A DNA stretch of 64,000 nucleotides from JBHIYN01 sp041984235 (GTDB lineage Bacteria > Pseudomonadota > Gammaproteobacteria > Ga0077536): assembly GCA_041984235.1 (NCBI GenBank), contig JBHIYN010000019.1, positions 1 through 64,000 on the forward strand. The letters are read 5' to 3'. Both the position numbers and the translations under genes were made by a program. This document shows, piece by piece, positions 17,356 to 28,463 of the stretch (the first letter of the stretch is position 1; each line of letters opens with the position of its first letter). The notes under the pieces are model-generated. The model searched no databases and had not been told where the DNA came from. It saw only the letters and a program-made list of their open reading frames with translations.

Positions 17356-18469
17356 GACGTGGCTGGCGGGCGTCCTCGCCCGGCACGACGATCCGCACGT
17401 CGTCATTGCCATGTCCGGCGGCGTCGATTCCTCCGTCGCGGCACTGCGCGTGAAGCAGGCCGGGCTGCGCTGCTCGGCGCTGTTCATGAAGAACTGGAAC
17501 GAGCCCGCCGAAGCCGGCCGCTGCCACTGGGAAGACGACGTCGCCGATGCCCTCGCGGTGTGCGAGAAGCTCGCCATCGACATCAACACCGTCGATCTCT
17601 CGGCCGAGTACTGGGCGCGCGTGTTCGAGGATTTCCTCGACGAGTACCGCCGCGGCCGCACGCCCAATCCGGACGTGCTGTGTAACCGCGAGATCAAGTT
17701 CCGCGCCTTCATCGAACGCGCCGCTGCGCTCGGTGGCGACCTCGTCGCCACCGGCCACTATGCCGGCATCGGGCTGGCGGCCGATCGCCTGACCCTGCTG
17801 CGCGGCCGCGACGCCGGCAAGGACCAGAGCTACTTCCTGTACACCCTCGGCCAGGCGCAGCTCGGGCGCGCGCTGTTCCCGGTCGGCGATCTGCCCAAGG
17901 CCGAGGTCCGCGCCATGGCGCGCCGTGCCGGCCTCGCCACGCACGAGAAGAAGGACAGCACCGGGATCTGCTTCATCGGCGAGCGCCGCTTTCGCGAGTT
18001 CCTGTCGCGCTACGTACCGGCGCAGCCCGGCGCCGTAGTGACACTGGACGGCCAGCGGATTGGCGCGCACCACGGTGCGGTGTACTACACCCTGGGACAG
18101 CGCAAGGGCCTCGGCGTCGGCGGCGTGGCCGGCGCCGGCGATGCACCCTGGTTCGTGGTCGCCAAGGATCTCGCTGCCAACGAGCTGGTGGTCGCCCAGG
18201 GCCACGACCATCCCGCCCTGCTCAGCCGCTGCCTGTACGCGACCGATCTGTCGTGGGTCGCCGGAACGGCGCCCGCGCTGCCGCTGCGCTGCACGGCGCG
18301 CACGCGTTACCGTCAGCCGGACCAGCCCTGCACCATCGAGGCGATCGGGGACGGCACCGCAACGGTGCGTTTCGACGCCCCCCAGCGCGCCGTGACCCCC
18401 GGCCAGTCGGTCGTGTTCTACGACGGTGCACGCTGCCTCGGTGGCGGCATCATCGACCGCACGGCCTGA
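17336..18469 (+). CDS. mnmA: tRNA-specific 2-thiouridylase MnmA
   Basis: This 377-residue ATP-dependent enzyme installs 2-thiouridine at wobble U34 of Lys/Glu/Gln tRNAs. The PP-loop SGGVDSS is at 27-33. The catalytic cysteine regions NPDVLCNREIKF and DSTGICFIGERRF are both present, as are KDQSYFLYTL and YYTLGQRKGLG. The proposed ATG at 17336 overlaps nudJ. No later in-frame start leaves the first beta strand intact, because the next ATG falls inside the PP-loop motif. Confidence 0.94.
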   Translation: MPVCATETWLAGVLARHDDPHVVIAMSGGVDSSVAALRVKQAGLRCSALFMKNWNEPAEAGRCHWEDDVADALAVCEKLAIDINTVDLSAEYWARVFEDFLDEYRRGRTPNPDVLCNREIKFRAFIERAAALGGDLVATGHYAGIGLAADRLTLLRGRDAGKDQSYFLYTLGQAQLGRALFPVGDLPKAEVRAMARRAGLATHEKKDSTGICFIGERRFREFLSRYVPAQPGAVVTLDGQRIGAHHGAVYYTLGQRKGLGVGGVAGAGDAPWFVVAKDLAANELVVAQGHDHPALLSRCLYATDLSWVAGTAPALPLRCTARTRYRQPDQPCTIEAIGDGTATVRFDAPQRAVTPGQSVVFYDGARCLGGGIIDRTA

Positions 18470-18580
18470 ACACGCATCACGCCGCGTCTACACCTGCGGC
18501 GCGGAATTGCCGATAATACGGGGTTTCCATTCGCCCGCCGGGCCGGCCCCGCCGGCCGCCCACTCAGCCACGGAGATACG

Positions 18581-21244
<2,664 letters not shown>

Positions 21245-21270
21245 GGGTGCCGCGGCCAGGGGGAATGTGC

Positions 21271-21300
21271 GGCACCCGCGCCGGCAGCGGCGCGGGTGCC
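21271..21300 (+). terminator. GC-rich hairpin after acnA
   Basis: A perfect 12-bp stem (GGCACCCGCGCC with its complement) and a 6-base loop lie 27 bases after the acnA stop. There is no T-run behind it, so it is either a weak intrinsic terminator or an mRNA 3' stabiliser. Confidence 0.5.
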
Positions 21301-21448
21301 GATCATCCCTTGGCAGGCACTATTATCAAGGATTGAGCTTGGCCGGCCGCTAAGTCCGCGTGGAGCACGATTCGGCTCCGCAACGACTCACCAGCAGGAC
21401 CGGGCCATGGCGGCGAACGCAGAACGACTTTTCGGGGGATCACGATCG

Positions 21449-22957
21449 ATGGCAACTCACACCATGTCTCAGGCGTTCGTCGGCAACTTCCTGGGGCACT
21501 CGCCCAACTGGTACAAACTCTCGATCGTCGGATTCCTGGTCCTCAACCCGATCCTGGTCGCCACCGTGGGCCCCTTCGTCACCGGCTGGTGCCTGATCCT
21601 GGAATTCATCTTCTGCCTCGCGATGGCGCTCAAGTGCTACCCGCTGCAGCCGGGCGGCCTGCTCGCCATCGAAGCGGTGATCCTTGGACTGACCTCGTCA
21701 CACACCGTGTACGAGGAAACGGTGCACAACTTCCCGGTGATCATGCTGCTGATGTTCATGGTCGCCGGCATCTACTTCCTCAAAGAGCTGCTGCTGTTCA
21801 CCTTCACCAAGATCCTGCTCAGGGTGAAGTCCAAAGCGCTGCTGTCGCTGCTCTTCTGCGCCGTTTCCGCGGTGCTGTCCGCTTTCCTCGACGCACTGAC
21901 CGTGACCGCCGTGGTCATCACCGTCGCCCACGGCTTCTACCTCGTCTACCACAAGATTGCCTCGGGCAAGCAGTACCACAGCGACCACGACGCCTCCGGG
22001 GACGACGAGGTCCACGAGCTGCATCGCTCGGATCTGGATCAGTTCCGCGGCTTCCTGCGCAGCCTGATGATGCATGCCGCGGTTGGTACCGCGCTCGGCG
22101 GCGTGTGCACCCTGGTCGGCGAGCCGCAGAACCTGCTCATCGCCAAGGTCGCGGACTGGGAGTTCGTCGAGTTCTTCCTGCGCGTCGCGCCGGTTTCCAT
22201 GCCGGTGCTGGTGGTCGGACTCATCACCTGCTTCGCGCTGGAGAAGCTGCACTGGTTCGGCTTCGGTGACGCCCTGCCCAAGGTGGTGCGCGAGATCCTC
22301 GAGGACTACGACCACCACGAGACCGAGAAGCGCACCCTGCACGACGTCGCCAAGCTCTGGGTGCAGGGCATCACGGCGGTGTTCCTGGTCTTCGCGCTCG
22401 GTTTTCACATCGCCGAGGTCGGGGTCATCGGCCTCACCGTGATCGTGCTCGCTACCGCCTTCAACGGCATCACCGAGGAGCACCGCATCGGGCACGCCTT
22501 CGAGGAGGCACTGCCGTTCACGTCGCTGCTGGTGGTGTTCTTCGGCATCGTCGCCGTGATCCACGATCAGCACCTGTTCACGCCGGTCATCGAATGGGTG
22601 CTGGGCCTGGAGGGCACGTTCCAGACCTCGGCCTTCTACCTCGCCAACGGCGTGCTCTCGATGATCAGCGACAACGTGTTCGTGGCGACGGTCTACATCA
22701 CCGAGGTGTTCAATGCGCTGGAGTCCGGCCGCATCACGCGCGAACAGTTCGACCTGCTCGCCGTCGCCATCAACACCGGCACCAATATCCCCAGCGTGGC
22801 CACGCCCAACGGGCAGGCCGCCTTCCTGTTCCTGCTGACCTCGGCGCTGGCGCCGGTGATCCGGCTGTCCTACGGCCGCATGGTGTGGATGGCCCTGCCC
22901 TACACCATCACGATGTCGATCACCGGCCTGCTCGCGGTCGTCTACCTGCTGCACTAG
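21449..22957 (+). CDS. nhaB: Na+/H+ antiporter NhaB
   Basis: This inner-membrane sodium/proton exchanger has about 502 residues and roughly twelve hydrophobic segments. Similarity to NhaB is strong from the start: FLGHSPNWYKL, LALAMKC-type sequence (CLAMALKCYPLQPGGLLAIE), MLLMFMVAGIYFLKELLLF and SAFLDALTVTAVVI. The ATG at 21449 is preferred because GGGGGA lies 10 bases upstream and homology begins there. An in-frame ATG 14 codons earlier cannot be excluded. It probably has its own promoter after the acnA hairpin. Confidence 0.93.
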   Translation: MATHTMSQAFVGNFLGHSPNWYKLSIVGFLVLNPILVATVGPFVTGWCLILEFIFCLAMALKCYPLQPGGLLAIEAVILGLTSSHTVYEETVHNFPVIMLLMFMVAGIYFLKELLLFTFTKILLRVKSKALLSLLFCAVSAVLSAFLDALTVTAVVITVAHGFYLVYHKIASGKQYHSDHDASGDDEVHELHRSDLDQFRGFLRSLMMHAAVGTALGGVCTLVGEPQNLLIAKVADWEFVEFFLRVAPVSMPVLVVGLITCFALEKLHWFGFGDALPKVVREILEDYDHHETEKRTLHDVAKLWVQGITAVFLVFALGFHIAEVGVIGLTVIVLATAFNGITEEHRIGHAFEEALPFTSLLVVFFGIVAVIHDQHLFTPVIEWVLGLEGTFQTSAFYLANGVLSMISDNVFVATVYITEVFNALESGRITREQFDLLAVAINTGTNIPSVATPNGQAAFLFLLTSALAPVIRLSYGRMVWMALPYTITMSITGLLAVVYLLH

Positions 22958-22987
22958 ACGCAGGGCCGCCGCGCCTGCCGGTGCGCA

Positions 22988-24445
22988 ATGGCGGTCCGCC
23001 GGCAGTGCCGCTGCGCCGCGCTCGCCCTGCTGGCGGGGCTGAGCGCGACCAGCGCCCATGCCGGTGCCGATCTCGACGGGCTGCTGGACGGTCTGGAGAC
23101 CATCCGCGGCGACAGCGGCGTGCCGGCGTTCGCCTTCACCCTGGTCAGTAGCGATGAGACGCTGTATGCGGGTGCCCACGGGCTGGCCGACCTCGCGACC
23201 GCACGGCGCGCGACGCCCGCGACGGTGTTCCGCATCGGCTCGATTACCAAGACCTTCACCGCGCTGACCTTGCTGCTCGCCGTCGACGACGGGCTGCTCG
23301 GTCTCGACGAACATCTCGACGACGTCGCCGGCGGCAGGCTCGTCGACAACCCGTGGTCGGCGTGCGCCCCGGTCACGCTCGCGCAGCTGCTCGAACATAC
23401 CGCCGGACTCGCCGAGCTCAGCCGCGAGGAGATGGACCACAGCGATCCGGCATCCGTGCCGCTCGCCGCCGCGGTGCGGCGCTACGCGCAAGAGCGGCAG
23501 GTGCGCTGGCGACCCGGCGAGTACTACAGCTATACCAATGCCGGCGCAGGGCTCGTCGCCTACGCCCTGCAGCGCCGCAGCGGGATGCGCTGGGATGCCC
23601 TGCTCGCCGAACGGCTGCTGGCACCGCTCGGCATGCGCGACACCACCATCGTCCCCGACGAACGCGGCGCCAGGCGCCGCGCTACCGGCTACGACCGCGA
23701 CGGCACCACGCCGATCCCCTACTGGCACATGCTGTACCGGCCATTCGGCGCCATCGACGCGACGGCCGGCGACATGGCCGCGTTCCTGCGCCTGCTGCTC
23801 AACCACGGGCGCCACGGCGCCCGCCACCTGCTCAGCAAGGCGGCCGTCATGCGCATGGAACAGCCGCGGACCTCGCTCGCGGCACGCCGTGGTCTCGACT
23901 TCGGCTACGGCGCGGGCCTGTACACCTGGTATCACCGCGGCCACCTGTTCCACGGCCACGGCGGCGACGGTGACGGCTACCTTGCGCACTTCGGCTACAA
24001 CCGCGCCGCCGGGCGCGCCTACTTCATCGTCATCAATGCGTTCAAACATGCCCCGTTGCGACGCATGCGGACGCTGATCGAGGACTACATCGTGGCGCCG
24101 CTGCCCGCCGCAGCGATCGCGCCGATCCTGGCCATGCCTGCCGGCACGGGCAGGCTGGCGGGACACTACCGCCGCGCGGCGCGGCGCTTCCCGTCGCACG
24201 CCGACGCCGATACCGTGCTGACCCTGAGCTTCGATGACGGGCGCCTGCTCAGCCGCGCCGCGCGGGGCGCGCCGCGCGCCCTGCTGCCGGTCGCTCCGGG
24301 CCTGTGGCGTCGCGGCGACGAGCCGGCTGCGACCATCGCCCTGATCAGGAACGCAGGCGGCGCGCGCACCTGGCACGGTGAACGCATGAGCCTGATTCGG
24401 GACGACGCCCCGGCCGCCGCCGAGCGGCTTGCGTGCCGGCCGTAG
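22988..24445 (+). CDS. Exported serine hydrolase, beta-lactamase/esterase family
   Basis: This 485-residue class C beta-lactamase-like (serine hydrolase S12) protein has a signal peptide (about 1-25, ending AHA). The catalytic triad motifs are SITK (Ser85, Lys88), YTN (Tyr182-Asn184) and HGHGG near 322-326 in place of KTG. Such proteins are often esterases or D-aminopeptidases rather than antibiotic-inactivating enzymes. The substrate is unknown. It begins 30 bases after nhaB and may be co-transcribed. Confidence 0.85.
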   Translation: MAVRRQCRCAALALLAGLSATSAHAGADLDGLLDGLETIRGDSGVPAFAFTLVSSDETLYAGAHGLADLATARRATPATVFRIGSITKTFTALTLLLAVDDGLLGLDEHLDDVAGGRLVDNPWSACAPVTLAQLLEHTAGLAELSREEMDHSDPASVPLAAAVRRYAQERQVRWRPGEYYSYTNAGAGLVAYALQRRSGMRWDALLAERLLAPLGMRDTTIVPDERGARRRATGYDRDGTTPIPYWHMLYRPFGAIDATAGDMAAFLRLLLNHGRHGARHLLSKAAVMRMEQPRTSLAARRGLDFGYGAGLYTWYHRGHLFHGHGGDGDGYLAHFGYNRAAGRAYFIVINAFKHAPLRRMRTLIEDYIVAPLPAAAIAPILAMPAGTGRLAGHYRRAARRFPSHADADTVLTLSFDDGRLLSRAARGAPRALLPVAPGLWRRGDEPAATIALIRNAGGARTWHGERMSLIRDDAPAAAERLACRP

Positions 24446-24487
24446 CGGCGCACCCTGCCCCGCTCACGATCGCCTTTCGCGCGGTGT

Positions 24488-24493
24488 TATAGT
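24488..24493 (+). promoter_or_regulatory. Candidate -10 for the small lipoprotein gene
   Basis: TATAGT lies 31 bases upstream of the lipoprotein ATG, and a strong ribosome-binding site (GGGAGGAAG, 24511-24519) follows. No clear -35 is seen. Confidence 0.35.
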
Positions 24494-24524
24494 GCCGCGG
24501 TCGACGAATCGGGAGGAAGTACAG

Positions 24525-24770
24525 ATGAACAAGTCCGCCGCCCTGGTCCTGATCCTGTGTGGCGCAGCGCTCGCCGCCTGTGGCGATTCGCCCGCACCCG
24601 GCGGCGCCAAGCCGGCCGCGACGCAGGCTCCGCCGCCTGCCGCCAGCGCCCCGCCGCCCGCCGCCCCCGCCGCCGGAATGGCCGCCGAAGAAGACGAGAT
24701 CACCTACGACCCGATCGACGTCTCCAGCCTGGAGAACCAGTGGTGGCAGCAGTATTCCGCAGGCGGCTGA
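24525..24770 (+). CDS. Small proline/alanine-rich lipoprotein, function unknown
   Basis: This 81-residue secreted protein has a lipobox (GAALAAC, Cys19), a Pro/Ala linker of about 30 residues and an acidic tail ending in LENQWWQQYSAGG. A strong ribosome-binding site, a possible -10 and a clear terminator give it its own transcription unit, which supports it as a real gene. I do not recognise the tail; the double tryptophan suggests a protein or peptidoglycan contact, but this is a guess. Confidence 0.8.
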   Translation: MNKSAALVLILCGAALAACGDSPAPGGAKPAATQAPPPAASAPPPAAPAAGMAAEEDEITYDPIDVSSLENQWWQQYSAGG

Positions 24771-24790
24771 GACGCCTGCAACCCGCACCC

Positions 24791-24819
24791 GGGGCCGCTA
24801 CGCGGCCCCGTTTCGTTTT
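24791..24819 (+). terminator. Rho-independent terminator after the lipoprotein gene
   Basis: An 8-bp perfect stem (GGGGCCGC/GCGGCCCC) with a TAC loop is followed by GTTTCGTTTT. It lies 20 bases past the stop codon. Confidence 0.85.
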
Positions 24820-24845
24820 CGCAATCCCGAGCAGCGCGCCACGCC

Positions 24846-25490
24846 ATGGAACTCGACGACATTCTGGTCAGCACCAATACCTGTCGCTACTACAAGCCCG
24901 ATCCGGTTTCTGACGAGGTCCTGCACCGCGTCCTGTCGGCGGCGCGCTGGGCACCCAGCGGCGGCAACCGGCAACCACTGAGCCTGGTCGTGACCCGCGA
25001 CCCGGCGACCAAGGAAAAGCTGCAGGCGCTGTACCTGCCGTTCTGGAACGAGTACGTACGGGGCATCGATCGCGGTTCGGTGCGTGTCGGCACGCGCGAC
25101 GGGCGCATCCTCGAATCCGCCGATCACTTCGCCAACCATCTCGCCGAGATCCCGGTGCTGGTTACGGTCTGCGCGCGCCTGGCCGACGTCCACCCGACCG
25201 ATACCGAGCTCGGCCGGCTGAGCATCGTCGGCGGCGCATCGGTCTACCCGGCGGTGCAGAACGTCCTGCTGGCCGCTCGCAATGCCGGGCTGGGCTCGGC
25301 GCTGACGACGCTGCTGTGCGCGGTCGAGCCCGAGGTCAAGGCCCTGCTCGCCATCCCGGATGACGTCTCCACTGCCGCCATGCTGACGCTGGGCTGGCCG
25401 GCCCGGCCGTTCCCGCGCAAGCTGACCCGCAAACCGGTCTCGGAGCTGGTCTACGCCGAACAGTTCGGCACGCCGCTGCTCGACGCCTGA
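24846..25490 (+). CDS. Nitroreductase family flavoprotein
   Basis: This 214-residue FMN-dependent nitroreductase-fold protein starts MELDDILVSTNTCRYYKPDPV and has the WAPSGGNRQPLSLVV phosphate-binding region and a C-terminal LGWPARPFPR. It should reduce nitroaromatics, quinones or similar compounds with NAD(P)H. The exact substrate cannot be read from the sequence. It lies alone after the terminator at 24791 and faces a convergent gene. Confidence 0.88.
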   Translation: MELDDILVSTNTCRYYKPDPVSDEVLHRVLSAARWAPSGGNRQPLSLVVTRDPATKEKLQALYLPFWNEYVRGIDRGSVRVGTRDGRILESADHFANHLAEIPVLVTVCARLADVHPTDTELGRLSIVGGASVYPAVQNVLLAARNAGLGSALTTLLCAVEPEVKALLAIPDDVSTAAMLTLGWPARPFPRKLTRKPVSELVYAEQFGTPLLDA

Positions 25491-25497
25491 GCGCGCG

Positions 25498-25515
25498 CCG
25501 CCGGATCGCCGGCGG
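25498..25515. terminator. Convergent hairpin between the nitroreductase and DUF4404 genes
   Basis: A 7-bp stem (CCGCCGG/CCGGCGG) with an ATCG loop lies in the 42-base gap between two convergent stops. It lacks U-tracts, so terminator activity is uncertain. Confidence 0.35.
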
Positions 25516-25532
25516 GCCGCCTCGCACCGGGG

Positions 25533-25799
25533 TCAGATGCCGAGATTGCTCAGCGTCACCATGATGTCGTTGAGGATGTTGGTGACACGCGGGTGCTCGA
25601 CCTCGAAGGCCTCGACCTGGTGACGGACCCGCTCGAGCAGCGAATCGTGCTCGTCGTCTTCCTCCAGTGTCTCCAGCCTGGCCTCGATATCGTCGACCAG
25701 CGCGGCCAGGCGCGCGCGAATGTCGGCGTCGGCCGGGTCGATGCGATCCAGCTCCCGCCGCAGCGACTCGAGGGATTGTTCGAGCTGGGCACGGCTCAT
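25533..25799 (-). CDS. DUF4404 family small coiled-coil protein
   Basis: This 88-residue acidic protein has a predicted helical N-terminal half (LEQSLESLRRELDRID) and the tail FEVEHPRVTNILNDIMVTLS that marks DUF4404 proteins. The function is unknown. The ATG at 25799 is used because family similarity begins there. It follows hemW by 22 bases on the same strand and probably ends the rph-rdgB-hemW transcript. Confidence 0.85.
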   Translation of the reverse strand: MSRAQLEQSLESLRRELDRIDPADADIRARLAALVDDIEARLETLEEDDEHDSLLERVRHQVEAFEVEHPRVTNILNDIMVTLSNLGI

Positions 25800-25821
25800 G
25801 CGTTGATACCTCCGGTTGAAT

Positions 25822-27003
25822 TCATGACGCGCGGGCGGTCGGCGGCAGCGCGGATTCTCCCGCGACGAACAGCAGCTGCAGCTCGTCGAGAAAACGAAAG
25901 CCCAGCGCGCTGGGTCTGATGCGTCCATGATCCCGCTCCAGCCAGCCGCGCGCCAGTGCCGTGGCGAGCGGTGCGGCGAGGCGAGCGTCGTCGGCGGCAA
26001 CCCCGGTGCGCGCGGTGAACGCTTCGAGCGTGAAGCCTTCGCGCAGGCGCAGCGCGTTCAGCATGTATTCGCTGACGAGGTCGTGGTCGGCGACCGCGAT
26101 CTCGCTCGCCGGGTTGCCGCCGGCTACGAGGGTTTTCATGTAGCGCTCGGGTTGCCTGATGCGGGTCCGCCGCACGATCCCGTGCGCGCCGCTCAGCTTG
26201 CCATGGGCGCCGGCGCCGATGCCGAGGTAGTCGCCGAACTGCCAGTAGTTGAGGTTGTGGCGCGCGCGTCGCCCGGGGCGGGCATGCGCGGATACCTCGT
26301 AATGCGCGTAGCCGGCCTCGGCCAGCAGCACGAGTCCGGCGTCGTAGTCGTCGCAGATGTCGTCGTGTGCCGGCAGCACCGGCGGCCGCCGCGCGAAGGC
26401 CGTGCCCGGCTCCAGCGTAAGCTGGTACCAGGACAGGTGCGCGGTCTCGAAGGACAGCGCCGCGCGCAGGTCTGCCAGTGCGTCGCCCGGCGCCGCGCCG
26501 GGCAGGCCGAACATGAGGTCGAGATTGACATTGTCGAAGCCGGCACGCTGCGCCATGCCGATCGCGGCGCGCGCCTCGGCCGCACCGTGCACACGGCCGA
26601 GTGCCGCCAGGCGGGCATCGTCGAAACTCTGGATCCCGAGTGACAGGCGATTGACGCCGGCCGCCCGGTAGGCGGCGAAGCGCGCGGCCTCGGCGCTGCC
26701 CGGATTGGCCTCGAGGGTGATCTCGGCGTGCGGCGGGATTACCACCCGCGCCGCCAGTCCTTCGAGCAGGTCGCCGATTGCCGCGCCCGAGAACAGGCTC
26801 GGCGTGCCGCCGCCGATGAACACGCTGCCAAGCTCGCGTGTCCCGCTGACCTCGAGCTCGTGCTCGAAGTCGCGCAGCAGGGCGTCGATGTAGGCACGCT
26901 CGGCGAACGCACCATTGCTGGTGTAGGAGTTGAAATCGCAATAAGGGCACTTGCGTTCGCACCACGGCAAGTGCACGTAGAGGCCTGGCGGCGGCAGCTT
27001 CAT
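25822..27003 (-). CDS. hemW: Radical SAM haem chaperone HemW
   Basis: This 393-residue radical SAM protein has the cluster motif CERKCPYCDF (Cys15, Cys19, Cys22). The absence of the fourth cysteine (CDF instead of CxC) separates HemW from the coproporphyrinogen dehydrogenase HemN. IGGGTPSLF, GVNRLSLGIQSF and the HemN C-terminal domain are present. HemW is thought to insert haem into respiratory enzymes. Its ATG overlaps the rdgB stop as ATGA, the same pairing seen in many gammaproteobacteria. Confidence 0.94.
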   Translation of the reverse strand: MKLPPPGLYVHLPWCERKCPYCDFNSYTSNGAFAERAYIDALLRDFEHELEVSGTRELGSVFIGGGTPSLFSGAAIGDLLEGLAARVVIPPHAEITLEANPGSAEAARFAAYRAAGVNRLSLGIQSFDDARLAALGRVHGAAEARAAIGMAQRAGFDNVNLDLMFGLPGAAPGDALADLRAALSFETAHLSWYQLTLEPGTAFARRPPVLPAHDDICDDYDAGLVLLAEAGYAHYEVSAHARPGRRARHNLNYWQFGDYLGIGAGAHGKLSGAHGIVRRTRIRQPERYMKTLVAGGNPASEIAVADHDLVSEYMLNALRLREGFTLEAFTARTGVAADDARLAAPLATALARGWLERDHGRIRPSALGFRFLDELQLLFVAGESALPPTARAS

Positions 27004-27596
27004 GGCGCGGCCAGCTCCTGCCTGAGTGCGGCCAGCAGAGCCATGGTCGCGCGACCACGGTGGCTGATACGGTTCTTCTCTTCGGGCGCGAGCTCGGCCG
27101 CCGAGCAATCCCGATCCGCGACGCCGAAGACCGGGTCGTAGCCGAAGCCGGCGCTGCCGCGCGGCGCCTCCAGCACGTGACCGGCCCACTCGCCGCTGGC
27201 GATCAGCGGCAGCGGATCGTGCGCATGGCGCATGAACACCATCACGCACACGAAGCGGCAGCGGCGTCGCGCGACGCCGCGCAGCTCGGCCAGCAGTCGC
27301 GCAATGTTGTCCGCATCGCTCGCCGCCGCGCCGGCGTAGCGCGCCGAATGCACGCCCGGTGCGCCGTCGAGCGCGTCCACGCACAGGCCGGAATCGTCCG
27401 CCAGTGCCGCCCTGCCGCTGCCCGCCGCGGCGTGGCGCGCCTTGAGGATGGCGTTCTCGACGAACGTGGCGCCGGTCTCGGCGGCGCCCGCGATGCCGAA
27501 ATCAGACTGCGCTCGCAGTTGCAGCGCGCAGCCGGCCAGCATCGCGGAGAGCTCGCCCAGCTTGCCGCGGTTGCCGCTTGCCAGCACGACCTCCAT
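27000..27596 (-). CDS. rdgB: dITP/XTP pyrophosphatase RdgB
   Basis: This 198-residue Ham1-like nucleotide pool-cleaning enzyme hydrolyses dITP, dXTP and XTP to monophosphates. Motifs are VLASGNRGKLGEL (4-16), ADDSGLCVDALDGAPGVHSARYAG, and GFGYDPVF before SHRGRA. It is translationally coupled to hemW through a 4-base overlap and lies 21 bases after rph. Confidence 0.95.
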   Translation of the reverse strand: MEVVLASGNRGKLGELSAMLAGCALQLRAQSDFGIAGAAETGATFVENAILKARHAAAGSGRAALADDSGLCVDALDGAPGVHSARYAGAAASDADNIARLLAELRGVARRRCRFVCVMVFMRHAHDPLPLIASGEWAGHVLEAPRGSAGFGYDPVFGVADRDCSAAELAPEEKNRISHRGRATMALLAALRQELAAP

Positions 27597-27617
27597 GACC
27601 CGCGCGCCCCGGCGACC

Positions 27618-28346
27618 TCACGCCGCGGCCCGGCGCGCGGCGTCCTGCAGGGTGATCAGCTCGGCAATGCCGCCGCCGGCGAGGTCCAGCATCTGGTCCA
27701 TCTCCTCGCGACGGAACGCGTGGCCCTCGGCGGTACCCTGGATCTCGATGAAATGGCCGGCGTCGTTCATGACCACGTTCATGTCGGTCTCCGCGTTGGA
27801 GTCCTCGGCATAGTCGAGGTCCAGTACCGGCGCGCCGTCGAAGATGCCGACCGAGACCGACGCCACGGCACCGTGCAGCGGGCTGCGCTTGATCTTGCGC
27901 GCGGACAGCAGGTGGTCAACGGCATCGGCGAGCGCGACGTAGGCGCCGGTGATCGAAGCGGTGCGGGTGCCGCCGTCGGCCTGCAGGACGTCACAGTCCA
28001 GCGTGATGGTCATCTCGCCCAGTGCCTGCAGGTCCACCACCGCGCGCAAGGCGCGCCCGATGAGGCGCTGGATCTCCATCGTGCGGCCGCCCTGGCGGCC
28101 CTGGCTCGCCTCGCGCCGCATGCGCGAATTGGTCGCGCGCGGCAGCATGCCGTACTCGGCCGTGATCCAGCCCGAGCCCGAGCCCTTGAGGAAAGGCGGC
28201 ACGCGCGGCTCCACGCTGGCATTGCACAGCACGCGCGTGTCGCCGAACTCGACCAGCACCGAACCCTCGGCGTGGCAGGTGAAGGCACGGGTGAAACGCA
28301 CCGCGCGCATTTCGTTGGCGGCGCGGCCGCTGGGTCGCTTGACCAT
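27618..28346 (-). CDS. rph: Ribonuclease PH
   Basis: This 242-residue phosphorolytic 3'-5' exoribonuclease trims tRNA 3' ends. The RNase PH signature runs through SGWITAEYGMLPRATNSR and RQGGRTMEIQRLIGRALRAV, followed by CDVLQADGGTRTASITGA. The ATG at 28346 fits the normal N-terminus (MVKRPSGR). The gene is divergent from yicC, a conserved arrangement, with a TATAAT -10 at 28377-28382 on this strand. Confidence 0.96.
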   Translation of the reverse strand: MVKRPSGRAANEMRAVRFTRAFTCHAEGSVLVEFGDTRVLCNASVEPRVPPFLKGSGSGWITAEYGMLPRATNSRMRREASQGRQGGRTMEIQRLIGRALRAVVDLQALGEMTITLDCDVLQADGGTRTASITGAYVALADAVDHLLSARKIKRSPLHGAVASVSVGIFDGAPVLDLDYAEDSNAETDMNVVMNDAGHFIEIQGTAEGHAFRREEMDQMLDLAGGGIAELITLQDAARRAAA

Positions 28347-28376
28347 GGTGATCCTTGTGTTCTGGCGGGTCCGGCC

Positions 28377-28382
28377 ATTATA
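28377..28382 (-). promoter_or_regulatory. -10 element for rph
   Basis: The minus strand reads TATAAT 31 bases upstream of the rph ATG, in the divergent gap to yicC. The -35 is not obvious. Confidence 0.5.
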
Positions 28383-28416
28383 CCCGTGCACCGCCGGACA
28401 CCGCGCCGCGGAGGAC

Positions 28417-28425
28417 TGCTAGAAT
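28417..28425 (+). promoter_or_regulatory. Extended -10 element for yicC
   Basis: TGCTAGAAT combines a TGN extension with a near-consensus -10 (TAGAAT) 39 bases upstream of the yicC ATG. It would drive yicC-gmk in divergence from rph. Confidence 0.5.
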
Positions 28426-28463
28426 CCGCGCAAGCCCGCATCCCGCGTTACGGTAGATTGACG

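Noticed and set aside
21698..24376. An 892-codon minus-strand open frame
   Set aside because: It spans two unrelated plus-strand genes (nhaB and the serine hydrolase) with low-complexity sequence, a GC-skew shadow.
27060..28463. N-terminal extension of the yicC frame over rdgB and rph
   Set aside because: The frame is open upstream but reads antisense to two well-identified genes; YicC similarity begins at the ATG at 28464.
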